Below, one piece after another: positions 32,330 through 40,965 of a DNA stretch of 49,683 nucleotides. Source of the DNA: Candidatus Adlerbacteria bacterium (GTDB lineage Bacteria; Patescibacteriota; Minisyncoccia; Phycocordibacterales; SBAW01); NCBI GenBank assembly GCA_903878285.1, contig CAIRHB010000044.1, forward strand, positions 1-49,683, given 5' to 3'. How positions within the stretch are numbered: the first letter of the stretch is position 1; each line of letters opens with the position of its first letter. A program made the translations under genes and the position numbers. The notes below the pieces were generated by a model. It saw only the letters and a list, made by a program, of their open reading frames with translations. It did not search any database and was not told the origin of the DNA.

Positions 32330-32400
32330 GGGCCTATAGTTCAGTGGTAGAATAGCGGTCTCCAAAACCGTTGACCGAGGTTCGAATCCTCGTGGGCCCG
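32330..32400 (+). tRNA. tRNA-Trp (anticodon CCA)
   Basis: A 71-nt cloverleaf: acceptor GGGCCTA/TGGGCCC with discriminator G, anticodon stem CGGTC... with loop containing CCA, T arm CGAGG-TTCGAAT-CCTCG. The 3' CCA is not encoded. Confidence 0.95.
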
Positions 32401-32415
32401 CTGAGTGCTTTTGTG

Positions 32416-33429
32416 CTATAGCAAATAGTATGCGAGGAATATCCTCGCCAACCGTGCTGCCTCGGCGAGGCTGGCGGCGCTTTGTGGCGAGTGCGCGAGC
32501 CAGTGGATGCTTGTGTTGCGTCGAAACCAGCGCAGTTGGCGGCGGGCGTACTCGTTGATTGCGCGCTCCAGCTGCTCGGTCATCTCTGCCTTCGACAGTG
32601 TGCCCTGCAGATAGTCGGCGAGGTAGCGGTACTCGAGCCCGAGCTCGCGCATCCGCTTGTAGGAAAGTCCAATCCCTTTTGGTGAGGGGGAATGCAGGCG
32701 CCTTGCCTCTGTAATCATATTTTTGCTGCTGCGGGGTGTGCTTGCTGTTGTGCTTGATTGCTCACCGTTGATACGCGCCAGTAGTCGGTCGTGGATGCGC
32801 TGTTTAAGCGTCTTTTCGGCGGGGGAGATGCCAATCCAAAGTACGTCGTAGGGCTCGCTTGCCTGCTTGGGCGGATTTTTGCCCAGCGCTTCGGCGATTT
32901 CGAGCGCGCGGATAAGTCGGCGCTTGTGGTCTGGCTCGATAGTCGCGGCGCGTTCGGGGTCTTTCTGCGCGAGCATCGCAAATAGTTCTTCGGCCGTTTT
33001 TTTCTCCAGCTTCGCGCGCAGTGGTTCGTTGGGTGGCACGTCGGGGAGCACCACGCGGCCAAGTAGCGCGTCGACATAGAGCCCCGTGCCGCCGACGATA
33101 ACTGGCACGTTGCCGCGCGCGAGTATCTCGTCGATCGCAGTGCGCCCGAGCCGCACAAAATCGCTCGCACTAAACTGCCGCTTGGGCGAGCAGACGTCAA
33201 GCAGATGATGCGGCACGCCCACCATCTCCTGTTTCGTCACCTTGCCTGTCCCAATGTCGAGTCCACGATACACCTGCCGCGAGTCGGCAGAAATGATTTC
33301 ACCCCGCCGTCCTGCGGGCAAGCTCCCAATTTTTTGTGCCAAACATATCCCGAGCGCTGTCTTGCCCGACGCGGTGGGCCCCACAATCGCGATAATCTTT
33401 GGTCTTTTCTGTGTCCCAACCTCTGTCAT
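32416..33429 (-). CDS. miaA: tRNA dimethylallyltransferase
   Basis: 337 residues. Adds an isopentenyl group to A37 of tRNAs reading UNN codons. P-loop VGPTASGKTALG (about 16-27), SADSRQVYRGLDIGTGK substrate motif, VGGTGLYVDALL, and a C-terminal QLRWFRR-type helix. Between the P-loop helix and GEIISADS there is an extra SLPAGRRG, absent from typical MiaA and encoded by a GC-rich hairpin. TAGGGT ends 6 nt before the ATG on the minus strand. Confidence 0.95.
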   Translation of the reverse strand: MTEVGTQKRPKIIAIVGPTASGKTALGICLAQKIGSLPAGRRGEIISADSRQVYRGLDIGTGKVTKQEMVGVPHHLLDVCSPKRQFSASDFVRLGRTAIDEILARGNVPVIVGGTGLYVDALLGRVVLPDVPPNEPLRAKLEKKTAEELFAMLAQKDPERAATIEPDHKRRLIRALEIAEALGKNPPKQASEPYDVLWIGISPAEKTLKQRIHDRLLARINGEQSSTTASTPRSSKNMITEARRLHSPSPKGIGLSYKRMRELGLEYRYLADYLQGTLSKAEMTEQLERAINEYARRQLRWFRRNTSIHWLAHSPQSAASLAEAARLARIFLAYYLL

Positions 33430-33451
33430 ATAAAAACCCTACACCGTCTCG

Positions 33452-33488
33452 CATAAAAAAGAAATGCGGCGACCCGTCGGGTCGCCGC
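33452..33488 (-). terminator. Rho-independent terminator of the zinc-ribbon gene
   Basis: A perfect 10-bp stem (GCGGCGACCC/GGGTCGCCGC, 33466-33488) with a 3-nt loop; on the minus strand it is followed by ATTTCTTTTTT. It lies just after the stop of 33492-33941. Confidence 0.85.
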
Positions 33489-33491
33489 GAT

Positions 33492-33941
33492 TTATGCGCC
33501 ACCATTGCCTCGCCGTTCGCTTACTCCATGCATATGTCGTGGGCGGTCTATTTCTATAAGATGTGTGCGCGGCTCCTTCTCGTGTCCCGAAGCAGTAAAA
33601 TATTCACGCACTGGGCATTCTCCATCAAACGTATTCTTTGCATACTCTTCCACACACGGCATCGAACAGAATGCGAGTTCTTCATGTGGATTACCGCGCC
33701 GTTCGATTTTGTACGTAATCCGTACTATTGGTTGGCCACAATGTGAGCAAATACAACCGACTCTGTTGCTGATTGGTTTGTTTGTAGTTGCTGGAGCTTG
33801 TGCGCTGTTGTTACACCAATTAACAATCAGGCGAAACAATTCAATAGGATATTGTACGACTGGTCCACCACACCCCATTCGTACAATAACCCATTTTCCA
33901 TCTGGAGTGCGTTCGAACTCAAAGTCTGCCACTACAGGCAT
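33492..33941 (-). CDS. Zinc-ribbon-like hypothetical protein
   Basis: 149 residues from ATG 33941, chosen for the AGGAG site 7 nt upstream; the longer frame overlaps tRNA-Leu. Cys pairs CSHCGQP and CSMPC (about 85-120) suggest one treble-clef or zinc-ribbon site. The N-terminal part is beta-rich (DFEFERTPDGKWVIVRMG). AT-rich, with SD-led translation, unlike most genes here. No family recognised. Confidence 0.6.
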   Translation of the reverse strand: MPVVADFEFERTPDGKWVIVRMGCGGPVVQYPIELFRLIVNWCNNSAQAPATTNKPISNRVGCICSHCGQPIVRITYKIERRGNPHEELAFCSMPCVEEYAKNTFDGECPVREYFTASGHEKEPRTHLIEIDRPRHMHGVSERRGNGGA

Positions 33942-34005
33942 GGGTATCTCCTCTCGCGTTGCTTTCAGGACTATTTTTACGAACCCACTGATACAATACC
34001 ACAAC

Positions 34006-34089
34006 TGGTGCCGGAGGAGGGACTTGAACCCTCAAGCCTTGCGGCATGCGATTTTGAGTCGCACGTGTATACCATTCCACCACTCCGGC
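34006..34089 (-). tRNA. tRNA-Leu (anticodon CAA), CCA encoded
   Basis: Minus-strand class II cloverleaf: acceptor GCCGGAG/CTCCGGC, anticodon stem TGCGA/TCGCA with loop CTCAAAA (CAA), long variable arm, T loop TTCAAGT, encoded CCA. Third leucine isoacceptor in this window. Confidence 0.95.
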
Positions 34090-34110
34090 GTACTGTGCTA
34101 GTATATCCGT

Positions 34111-35082
34111 ATGTCGGAGTTTTACAATAACGCGATTTTTTGGGTCGAGGTGGAGAAGATTAAGCCCAACCCCTACCAACCCCGCCGCGAGTTCGACGAA
34201 GCGAAGCTAAACGACCTCGCGAAGTCGATCCGCCAGTATGGCGTGATCCAGCCGCTCACGGTGACACGTCGTGAGTTTGAGAAAACCGATGGCGGCATCG
34301 CGACCGAGTACGAGCTCATCGCCGGCGAGCGCCGCCTGCGCGCCTCCAAGATCGCTGGCGTCGCACAGGTGCCGGTTATCATCCGCGCCGACTACGACGA
34401 CGACAAGACCAAGCTCGAGGTCGCCATCATCGAGAACTTGCAGCGCGAGGATTTGAATCCTATCGACCGTGCACACGCCTTCCAGCGGCTCGTCGCGGAG
34501 TTTAACTTTAAGCATGTGCAGGTCGCAGAGAAGGTCGGCAAGAGTCGCGAGTATGTGTCCAACACCATCCGCCTCCTGACGCTCACTTCCGAGATGCAGC
34601 AGGCGTTGTCGGAGGGCAAGATATCAGAAGGGCACACGCGACCGCTGCTGATGCTTATTGACCGTGTCGAGGAGCAGCGCGTGCTCTTTCGCGAGATTAT
34701 GCAAAAGCGGCTCACGGTGCGCGACGCAGAGTCAATCGCTCGGCGCATCGCGTTCGACAAGGTTCGCAAGAAAGAATATATTTATGCGCCAGAGATTTTG
34801 GAGATGGAGCGCGAGCTGACCGAGGCGCTCGGCACACGGGTCGCGATTGAGCCAAAAGAGCATGGCGGCAAGCTCACTATCGACTTCTTCTCCGAAGATG
34901 ACCTCCAGACGCTCTTTGCTGCGCTCGCGTCGCGTATTGCTGCAACACGCGCTGCTGCTCAGGCAAAACTAACCGAACCCGTTGCTCTTGTGCAAGAAGA
35001 TGTTGTAGAGCTTGACGACCGCTCGCAAGAAGAAAAAGAGATAGACGAAAACGCATTCGACCCGAGCAGCTTCTCGCTCTAA
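34111..35082 (+). CDS. parB: ParB/Spo0J chromosome-partition protein
   Basis: 323 residues. A CTP-dependent DNA clamp that loads at parS and works with ParA. N-terminal ParB/Srx domain with GERRLRAS (72-79) and ENLQRED (about 109-115), the CTP-binding motifs; a central helix-turn-helix (VAEKVGKSREYVSNTIRLL) for parS; a C-terminal dimerisation part with an acidic tail. TAGTAT ends 6 nt before the ATG. parA is not in the window and I saw no parS-like 16-mer. Its TAA overlaps the TAG of the convergent rel gene. Confidence 0.93.
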   Translation: MSEFYNNAIFWVEVEKIKPNPYQPRREFDEAKLNDLAKSIRQYGVIQPLTVTRREFEKTDGGIATEYELIAGERRLRASKIAGVAQVPVIIRADYDDDKTKLEVAIIENLQREDLNPIDRAHAFQRLVAEFNFKHVQVAEKVGKSREYVSNTIRLLTLTSEMQQALSEGKISEGHTRPLLMLIDRVEEQRVLFREIMQKRLTVRDAESIARRIAFDKVRKKEYIYAPEILEMERELTEALGTRVAIEPKEHGGKLTIDFFSEDDLQTLFAALASRIAATRAAAQAKLTEPVALVQEDVVELDDRSQEEKEIDENAFDPSSFSL

Positions 35083-36758
35083 CTATTTTTCTTCTCGCGC
35101 TCAAGGGCGTTGCGGATATGTCGCCGCGCGAGCGCTGTCTTTACAAAACCAAGCCACTTTTGTTTGGGATACGCGGTCTTTTTGGTTTGGATCTCGACGA
35201 TGTCGCCATTTTTGAGCGTGCTATCGAGTGACACCATCTTGCCGTTGATTTTGGCGCCAGCGGTATGCTCGCCGATGTTGGAGTGTATCGCGTAGGCGAA
35301 GTCGATCGGGCTCGAGTTGAGCGGCAGGTCGACCGCATCGCCCTTGGGGGTAAAAACGAAGATGCGATGCGTAAAGACGTCTGTCTTGATAGTTGTCTCA
35401 AAGTCGGGGTTGTTTGTTTCGCCTTCGAGGTCGGAGAGCCACTCGGGTGTTTCGGCGGGGATATAGCGCGCGCGGCGGATTTTCGGCTTGCTTTTTTGTG
35501 GGGTGCTGGCGGGCGGTGCGGCAGTGTCTGTCTCGTTTGCTACCGTAGGTGTCTGTTCTTTGTCAGTTGTAGCAATTTCTGTGCTCGGTGGCGTCTCACT
35601 CACATCACTACGAAATGAGGGGATCAAGCTGCGGATCCACTCGAAGCTCGACGAGCCGCGGTTGGTCGGCGGCGGAGCAACTTTGCGATTAAACTGCGCA
35701 CCATCGTCCTCGGTGCTCACGCTCGCGCCCTCTTTGTAGAGCACATGCGCGGCGATGCCGTACTGCGCCTCTTGGTGCATCGCCTCGGTGCGGATCTGGA
35801 TCTCGACCACGCCGCCGTCGCCGGTAAAGACGGTGGTGTGGAGCCCTTGGTAGCCGTTTGGCTTGGGGAAGGCGATGTAATCTTTGATTTTGTTCGGCAG
35901 CGGCTGCCACAGCGCGTGTGCGATGCCGAGCGTGCGGTAGCAGTCTGTGAGGTCGGGGACGATCACGCGCAGTGCGGATATGTCATAGATGCTGTCGATG
36001 TCGCCGCCTTTGCGCTTGAGCTTTTGCCACAGGCTCCACAGCCCTTTGACGCGGTAGTCGATATGGAACTTGGTGATCCCGTTCTCGACGAGCGAGGTCT
36101 TGAGCGCGCGCGACATCTTCTCGAGCCGGACGTCCGCCTCTTTTGTCCGCTCGGTCAAAAGTTTTTTTGCTTGTTGAAACTCTTCGGGGTAGGCGTACTC
36201 AAACGCGCCGTCCTCCAGCTCGCGGCGCACGAGCCCCATGCCGAGCCGGTGTGCGATAGCTGCGTAGATCTCCAGCGTCTCCAGCGCGATGCGCTGCTGC
36301 TTCTCCTTGGGGACATATTTGAGCGTGCGGATATTGTGCAGCCGGTCCATCAGCTTGATGATCAGCACCCGCGCGTCCTTGCCGGTCGCCACGAGCAGTT
36401 TGCGCAAGCTCTCGCGATGTCGCTCTGCACCGCGATATTTAAAATGTCCAAGCTTGGTCACGCCTTCGACCAAGAAGACGAGCTCTTTGCAAAATTTTTC
36501 TTCCAGCACCTCGGGCTTGACACCAGCGTCCTCGATACAGTCGTGCAAGAGTCCTGCCGCGATGGTGATTGGGCTCATGCCGAGCCCCGCCAAACCTTTG
36601 GCTGTCTCGACCAGGTGCACCAAGTATGGCTCACCTGAGAAGCGTTTTAAATCTTTGTGCGCCTCGGCGGCGAAGTGGTATGCGCGCGTAATAAAATCCT
36701 TCTCCTTCTCGGTCGGGCCATTCATCAAATCCAAGATTTCCTTGAGTCCCTGCTCCAT
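35079..36758 (-). CDS. rel: (p)ppGpp synthetase/hydrolase, RelA/SpoT family
   Basis: 559 residues from ATG 36758 (TATACT-GGAGGG-ATG, 6-nt gap). An HD hydrolase domain with H48 and LLHDCIEDAG (70-79), a synthetase domain with ISALRVIVP, FPKPNGYQGLHTTVF and VEIQIRTEAMHQEAQYGIAAH, then a Pro/Thr-rich insert of roughly 90 residues and a TGS domain (IFVFTPKGDAVDLPLNSSP). The C-terminal zinc-finger and ACT domains of full-length Rel are missing. Probably bifunctional, controlling the stringent response. Confidence 0.93.
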   Translation of the reverse strand: MEQGLKEILDLMNGPTEKEKDFITRAYHFAAEAHKDLKRFSGEPYLVHLVETAKGLAGLGMSPITIAAGLLHDCIEDAGVKPEVLEEKFCKELVFLVEGVTKLGHFKYRGAERHRESLRKLLVATGKDARVLIIKLMDRLHNIRTLKYVPKEKQQRIALETLEIYAAIAHRLGMGLVRRELEDGAFEYAYPEEFQQAKKLLTERTKEADVRLEKMSRALKTSLVENGITKFHIDYRVKGLWSLWQKLKRKGGDIDSIYDISALRVIVPDLTDCYRTLGIAHALWQPLPNKIKDYIAFPKPNGYQGLHTTVFTGDGGVVEIQIRTEAMHQEAQYGIAAHVLYKEGASVSTEDDGAQFNRKVAPPPTNRGSSSFEWIRSLIPSFRSDVSETPPSTEIATTDKEQTPTVANETDTAAPPASTPQKSKPKIRRARYIPAETPEWLSDLEGETNNPDFETTIKTDVFTHRIFVFTPKGDAVDLPLNSSPIDFAYAIHSNIGEHTAGAKINGKMVSLDSTLKNGDIVEIQTKKTAYPKQKWLGFVKTALARRHIRNALEREKKNS

Positions 36759-36783
36759 CCCTCCAGTATAGCGCACTCGGGCA

Positions 36784-36844
36784 TATAAAAAAGAAAGCCG
36801 TCCGGGAGCTGGGCGGGAAGTACTCCCGAACTGCTCTCGGACGG
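36784..36844 (-). terminator. Rho-independent terminator
   Basis: A long hairpin (outer arms CCGTCCG 36798-36804 and CGGACGG 36838-36844, with an inner CGGGAAGTACTCCCG hairpin), followed on the minus strand by CTTTCTTTTTTATA. Ends the secreted-protein gene. Confidence 0.85.
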
Positions 36845-36845
36845 A

Positions 36846-37208
36846 TTATTGCGGCGGCACATACTGCCTCGCCCACTCGGCGGCCGTCTGCGACCACCGT
36901 GCATCATTCGGAGTGATGATGGTCACGGTCACTCCGCGCGACTGGGAAAAATAGGCCAAAAGCACATGCGCGGGAATGGTGTACGGTTCCCTCCGGTCAT
37001 CCCCGAAATGAGTGATTCGATCAAGTGTGAATCCGGTGTTATCCGGGCCACTGATGTAGGCGAATCCGCCGACGCAACGGTTGTCTCCGCACGTCTTGTG
37101 GTACCAGTCCGCGGTCATCACCGTCTCGGTGGTCTGCGCATTTTGCGCAAACGCCGCGGTGTTGCCGATGAAGGCCACGAACAAGGCAGCCAGAATCAGC
37201 TTATGCAT
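36846..37208 (-). CDS. Small secreted protein
   Basis: 120 residues from ATG 37208 (GGAGAAG about 6 nt upstream). Signal peptide MHKLILAALFVAFIG, likely cleaved after AFA near residue 21. The mature domain of about 100 residues has two close cysteines (CGDNRC) and reads as beta-rich. Monocistronic, with its own SD and terminator, as for the small secreted proteins at 1382 and 1866. Family unknown. Confidence 0.7.
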   Translation of the reverse strand: MHKLILAALFVAFIGNTAAFAQNAQTTETVMTADWYHKTCGDNRCVGGFAYISGPDNTGFTLDRITHFGDDRREPYTIPAHVLLAYFSQSRGVTVTIITPNDARWSQTAAEWARQYVPPQ

Positions 37209-37291
37209 GGGTTTCTTCTCCACATTTTGCCCCGACCGATTCGGGACAAGCTGTCTATACTCTACACAATATGTAAATTATATCAACCCCT

Positions 37292-39628
37292 TTACGCCGC
37301 TTTCTTTCGTGGTACGAAGCCGCGTTTCTTTTTGGGCTCGGCGAGGATCTCGAGCGCGCGGGCGAGAGTGATTTTATAGACGTCGTCGGTCTTCAGCGAG
37401 CGGAAGTCTTTTTGATGAACGATGTACGGGCCAAAGCGCCCGATGTTGGCAGAAATCGGCTCGCCTGTGTCGGGGTGGTTGCCGAGCACGCGCGGCAGCG
37501 AAAGGTAGTGCACTGCGTCGGCAATGGTCACCGTCTTCGGGTCTTTTTCTTTGGGGATACTTGCTCGCTTAGGCTTCGCGGCTTTCTTGCTGCGTTTTGG
37601 TTTAGTTTTTGCCGCGCCCCGCGAAGCTGTAGGCGAAGTGGGGGAATATTCGGTAGACGAAGCAGGGACGTCAATCCCGCCCAGCTGCACATACGGGCCA
37701 AAGCGGCCAGACAAGACGTAGATATTCTCGCCCGTGTCGGGATGTGTGCCAATTGGCTTGGACGGCTCGTTGGAGATTACTTCGCCCGTTTCTGTCCGCG
37801 CGCCGGTGCAGTCGGGGAAGCGGCTGCAGCTCATGAACTTCCCTTGGCGCGACAACTTGTAGACCATCGCGCTCTCGCAGATGGGGCAGACAAACTCCGC
37901 AGGCGCGGGCCCTAAGTCGGTAATCTTGCCCGCCTCTTTGTCCTTCTTTTTTACTTCTGCTTGGAAGGGGGTATAAAAATCCTTCAAGGTCTTCGCATAC
38001 TCGCGCGTGCCGTTTGCGATGTCGTCGAGCTCGTCCTCCATCTCGGCGGTAAAGGTGTCGCTGATGTAGGTGGGGAAGTTGTCTTCGAGGAAGGTCGATA
38101 CGACGTCGCCGGTGTCGGTCGGCTTCAGCGACCTGCCGTCCTTCTCGACATAGCCGCGCTCGTCGAGCGTCTTCATGATGCTGGCGTAGGTCGACGGGCG
38201 GCCGATGCCACGCTTCTCCAACTCCTTAATCAACCCCGCTTCGCTGTATCGCGCGGGCGGCGTTGTTTGTTTTTCCTCGGCGTCAACCTGCTCCACCTTG
38301 AGCGGATCTTTCGCGGCGACTTCTGGCAGCTCGACGTCCTCGCCACGCGCGCGCGGGTCTGCCTTGAGCCACCCATCAAACACCACGCGCGAGCCGTTTG
38401 CGGTAAACTGCGGCGTTCTGTTTGCTTCCGACAATTTCTCCTGCCCTGGCACCTCTGCCACCACCTTTGTTTTGAGCAATTTCGCATCCGCCATCTGCGA
38501 GGCGACGGTGCGCTCCCAAATCAATTCGTACAACTTTTTCTGATCAGGCGTCGCGCCGAGCGACTCTTTCTCAATATGTGTGGGTCGGATTGCCTCGTGC
38601 GCTTCTTGCGCGTTCTTGGACTTGGTGGCAAAGGTGTGAGGCGCGGCGTACTGTGTGCCATACTTTTTCTCCACCTGTGCCAAGATCGCCGCTTGTGCTG
38701 GCTTGCCGAGGTTCGTCGAGTCGGTGCGCATGTAGGTGATATGCCCCGCCTCGTACAGCTTCTGCGCGATGCGCATGGTGTTGGCAGGCGAGTAGCCAAG
38801 GCGCGAGCTGGCAGCCTGCTGCAGGGTCGAGGTCGTAAACGGCGCACGTGGGGAGCGCTTCATCTCGCTTTCGTTGACATCAACCACAACCAAGCCATCT
38901 TTTTTAACAGCTGCTATGATTTCATCGGCTTTCAGTCGGCCTTCACTGCCTTTGGCAGAATCTTTCGGCTCTTCGACGCAGGTCAGTACCAACGCCTCCT
39001 TTTTCGGTGTCTTGGTGTGCGCCGTGATCACATAAAAAGTCTCGGGGATAAACGCGCGGATCTCGCGCTCGCGCTCCATGATGATGCGCAGTGCTGGCGA
39101 CTGCACGCGCCCAGCGGATAACCCGTAGCGCACCTTCTTCCATATCAACCCAGACAAATCGTAGCCGACCAAGCGGTCGAGCACGCGACGCGCCTCTTGG
39201 GCATAGCGCAGGTTCTCGTCGATCAGCCGCGGGTGGGCGAGCGCGTCAGCAATTGCCTCTTTGGTGATCTCATGAAAGACGATGCGCGCGGGCTTTTTCA
39301 ATCCCAACTCCTCCTTTATATGCCACGCAATCGCCTCACCCTCGCGGTCGGGGTCTGTCGCGAGGATCACCTCGGTCGCCTTCTTCGCGAGCGCTTTCAA
39401 ATCCGCAATAACCTGCTGTTTGCCGGCGACGACCTCGTAATGCGGGACAAAGCCCGCAGGGATGTCGATCGCTTGCTTGTTGCTCTTGGGTAAATCGCGC
39501 ACATGTCCTACCGACGCGCGCACGGTAAACCCGCCCGCAGGCGACGTGCCGCTCGCTTTCCCGATATCAGAAAGATACTTCTCAATAGTTTTCGCCTTAG
39601 CGGGCGACTCAACGATGACGAGTTTCAT
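37292..39628 (-). CDS. topA: DNA topoisomerase I (type IA)
   Basis: 778 residues. Relaxes negative supercoils, opposing gyrase. Toprim domain with VIVESPAKAKTIEKYL and ATDPDREGEAIAWH, catalytic Tyr in HITYMRTDS (about 300), one C-terminal zinc finger (CPICESAM...CSRFPDC) and two topoisomerase C-terminal repeats (GRFGPYVQLGG, GRFGPYIVHQK) with a basic Lys-rich linker and tail. Near residue 23 an extra KASGTSPAGG sits where most TopA have a two- or three-residue turn; its DNA resembles the miaA insertion. Starts at ATG 39628. Confidence 0.96.
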   Translation of the reverse strand: MKLVIVESPAKAKTIEKYLSDIGKASGTSPAGGFTVRASVGHVRDLPKSNKQAIDIPAGFVPHYEVVAGKQQVIADLKALAKKATEVILATDPDREGEAIAWHIKEELGLKKPARIVFHEITKEAIADALAHPRLIDENLRYAQEARRVLDRLVGYDLSGLIWKKVRYGLSAGRVQSPALRIIMEREREIRAFIPETFYVITAHTKTPKKEALVLTCVEEPKDSAKGSEGRLKADEIIAAVKKDGLVVVDVNESEMKRSPRAPFTTSTLQQAASSRLGYSPANTMRIAQKLYEAGHITYMRTDSTNLGKPAQAAILAQVEKKYGTQYAAPHTFATKSKNAQEAHEAIRPTHIEKESLGATPDQKKLYELIWERTVASQMADAKLLKTKVVAEVPGQEKLSEANRTPQFTANGSRVVFDGWLKADPRARGEDVELPEVAAKDPLKVEQVDAEEKQTTPPARYSEAGLIKELEKRGIGRPSTYASIMKTLDERGYVEKDGRSLKPTDTGDVVSTFLEDNFPTYISDTFTAEMEDELDDIANGTREYAKTLKDFYTPFQAEVKKKDKEAGKITDLGPAPAEFVCPICESAMVYKLSRQGKFMSCSRFPDCTGARTETGEVISNEPSKPIGTHPDTGENIYVLSGRFGPYVQLGGIDVPASSTEYSPTSPTASRGAAKTKPKRSKKAAKPKRASIPKEKDPKTVTIADAVHYLSLPRVLGNHPDTGEPISANIGRFGPYIVHQKDFRSLKTDDVYKITLARALEILAEPKKKRGFVPRKKAA

Positions 39629-39720
39629 ATAGTAGTGTTGTATCTAGTAATACAACGGATACGCAAATGGCGCAAAGGATAGCAAATTTGTACGGCAGTC
39701 TGACTGCGTTAGTTTGATAA

Positions 39721-39760
39721 AATAAAGTCGAACCCCGCCGCGGCATTGCCGGGCGGGGTT
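39721..39760 (-). terminator. Rho-independent terminator
   Basis: Stem AACCCCGCC/GGCGGGGTT with an inner CGGCA/TGCCG stem; on the minus strand followed by CGACTTTATTTTAT. Ends the small gene 39764-39940, upstream of topA. Confidence 0.75.
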
Positions 39761-39763
39761 GCT

Positions 39764-39940
39764 CTAGTGGAGCAGGTGGTAGAGGGGGATGAGAAATAGA
39801 GAAAGAAAAAAAAGAATCACCAAGCCCATCCGCAGGTAATATCCTGCGTCTCGACGGACAGCTAATGCATTTTCTACATTTCTTTTTAGTTTATTTCTCC
39901 ACACTTGCTCTTGTTCTGGAGGAAGATAGTTTCCGTACAT
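39764..39940 (-). CDS. Small single-pass membrane protein
   Basis: 58 residues from ATG 39940, chosen because AGGAG lies 7 nt upstream. Polar, basic first half (PPEQEQVWRNKLKRN) and one C-terminal transmembrane helix (about 36-55). No family recognised. Lies alone between dprA and topA with its own terminator. Confidence 0.6.
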   Translation of the reverse strand: MYGNYLPPEQEQVWRNKLKRNVENALAVRRDAGYYLRMGLVILFFLSLFLIPLYHLLH

Positions 39941-40003
39941 TGTGCGCTCCTTTGTGTGCCGAACCACAAAATAACACAAGTATATCTAGATAGCAAACAC
40001 GAT

Positions 40004-40020
40004 CGCAGGTTAAACCTGCG
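40004..40020. repeat. GGTTAAACC palindrome, copy 4
   Basis: CGCAGGTT-A-AACCTGCG, 17 bp, same core as 9752-9774, located 2 bp beyond the dprA stop codon. It may act as a 3'-end hairpin; no clear U-run follows. Confidence 0.75.
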
Positions 40021-40022
40021 GT

Positions 40023-40886
40023 TTATGTGCGCTCAACCTTGCCAAGTCGCTCGACGAGGAGGCCGCGGATTTGGAGGGAGGAGAGCGCGATGTTGGCGTC
40101 TTGGGCGGAGAGGAGGGAGGCGTCGATAAGATCGTCTTTGAACATCGGCTCGACAAGTGCGGTGAGGATTGCCGCCTCGGCGGGGGTGAGGTCGGTCGGG
40201 AGCGTTGGCTGCGTCGGCTTGTCGCTTGGCTTGATGCCAAGCACTTGCAAAATGTCGTCGCTGTCGCGGATAAGTGTCGCGCCCTCGCGCAGTAGGCGAT
40301 TGACGCCCATCCCGCCCTCGCGGTCGAGCTCATGCGGGATGCCCATCACGTCGCGGTTGTAGTCCAGCGCAAGCCGCGCGGTAATGAGTGTGCCCGACTT
40401 CTCGCCCGCTTCGGTGATGAGTGTCGCATGTGAGAGCCCTGCCATCAGCCGGTCGCGTGCAGGAAAGCCGTACAGCTGCGCCTTAAACGGCGCGGGATAT
40501 TCTGAAATAAGTCCGCCGCCACGTGCCAAGATTCGTTGCGCGAGCGCGCGGTTGCTCGACGGATAAATACTCGCCTCGTCGACCGAGGAGGGCAAGACGG
40601 CGAGTGTGGGCAGCCCGACATCGAGCGCCGCCTTGTGCGCCTCGGAGTCGAGCCCGAGTGCAAGTCCTGAAATGATGGCGATGGGATAATTTGCCAACCC
40701 TGCGATCAACTTCGCCGTCTGCCGCCTGCCATACGGCGAGCAGGCACGCGAGCCGACGACGCAGAGCCACTTCAACTCCTCGGGCGGCATCTCGCCGCGC
40801 AGGTAGAGCGCTTTTGGACAGTCAGGGATTTCCTGTAACAGTCGCGGAAAGGCGCGCCGGTCAAGTTGTCGTATCGGATAGGGCAT
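40023..40886 (-). CDS. dprA: DNA-processing protein DprA
   Basis: 287 residues. Loads RecA on incoming single-stranded DNA during natural transformation. Rossmann-like core: LCVVGSRACSPYG (about 41-53), ISGLALGLDSEAHKAAL, LPSSVDEASIYP, FPARDRLMAGLS, TEAGEKSGTLITARLALD, and a C-terminal winged-helix-like domain. The N-terminal SAM domain is short or missing. Supports DNA uptake competence, common in CPR. TATAGT lies 12 nt before the ATG. Confidence 0.94.
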   Translation of the reverse strand: MPYPIRQLDRRAFPRLLQEIPDCPKALYLRGEMPPEELKWLCVVGSRACSPYGRRQTAKLIAGLANYPIAIISGLALGLDSEAHKAALDVGLPTLAVLPSSVDEASIYPSSNRALAQRILARGGGLISEYPAPFKAQLYGFPARDRLMAGLSHATLITEAGEKSGTLITARLALDYNRDVMGIPHELDREGGMGVNRLLREGATLIRDSDDILQVLGIKPSDKPTQPTLPTDLTPAEAAILTALVEPMFKDDLIDASLLSAQDANIALSSLQIRGLLVERLGKVERT

Positions 40887-40965
40887 TGTATGCTATGCAC
40901 TATAGTGTAACCTATAATTATTCTGTCTACGTAGCTTGTCACTATCAGTAATCCTAATCTTTTTT

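Noticed and set aside
34111-35082. A parS centromere near parB
   Set aside because: I saw no TGTTTCACGTGAAACA-like 16-mer in the window; CACGTGAAA near 2367 is only a partial match.
37961-39121. 386-residue plus-strand frame opposite topA
   Set aside because: Shadow of topA; composition and lack of motifs argue against coding.
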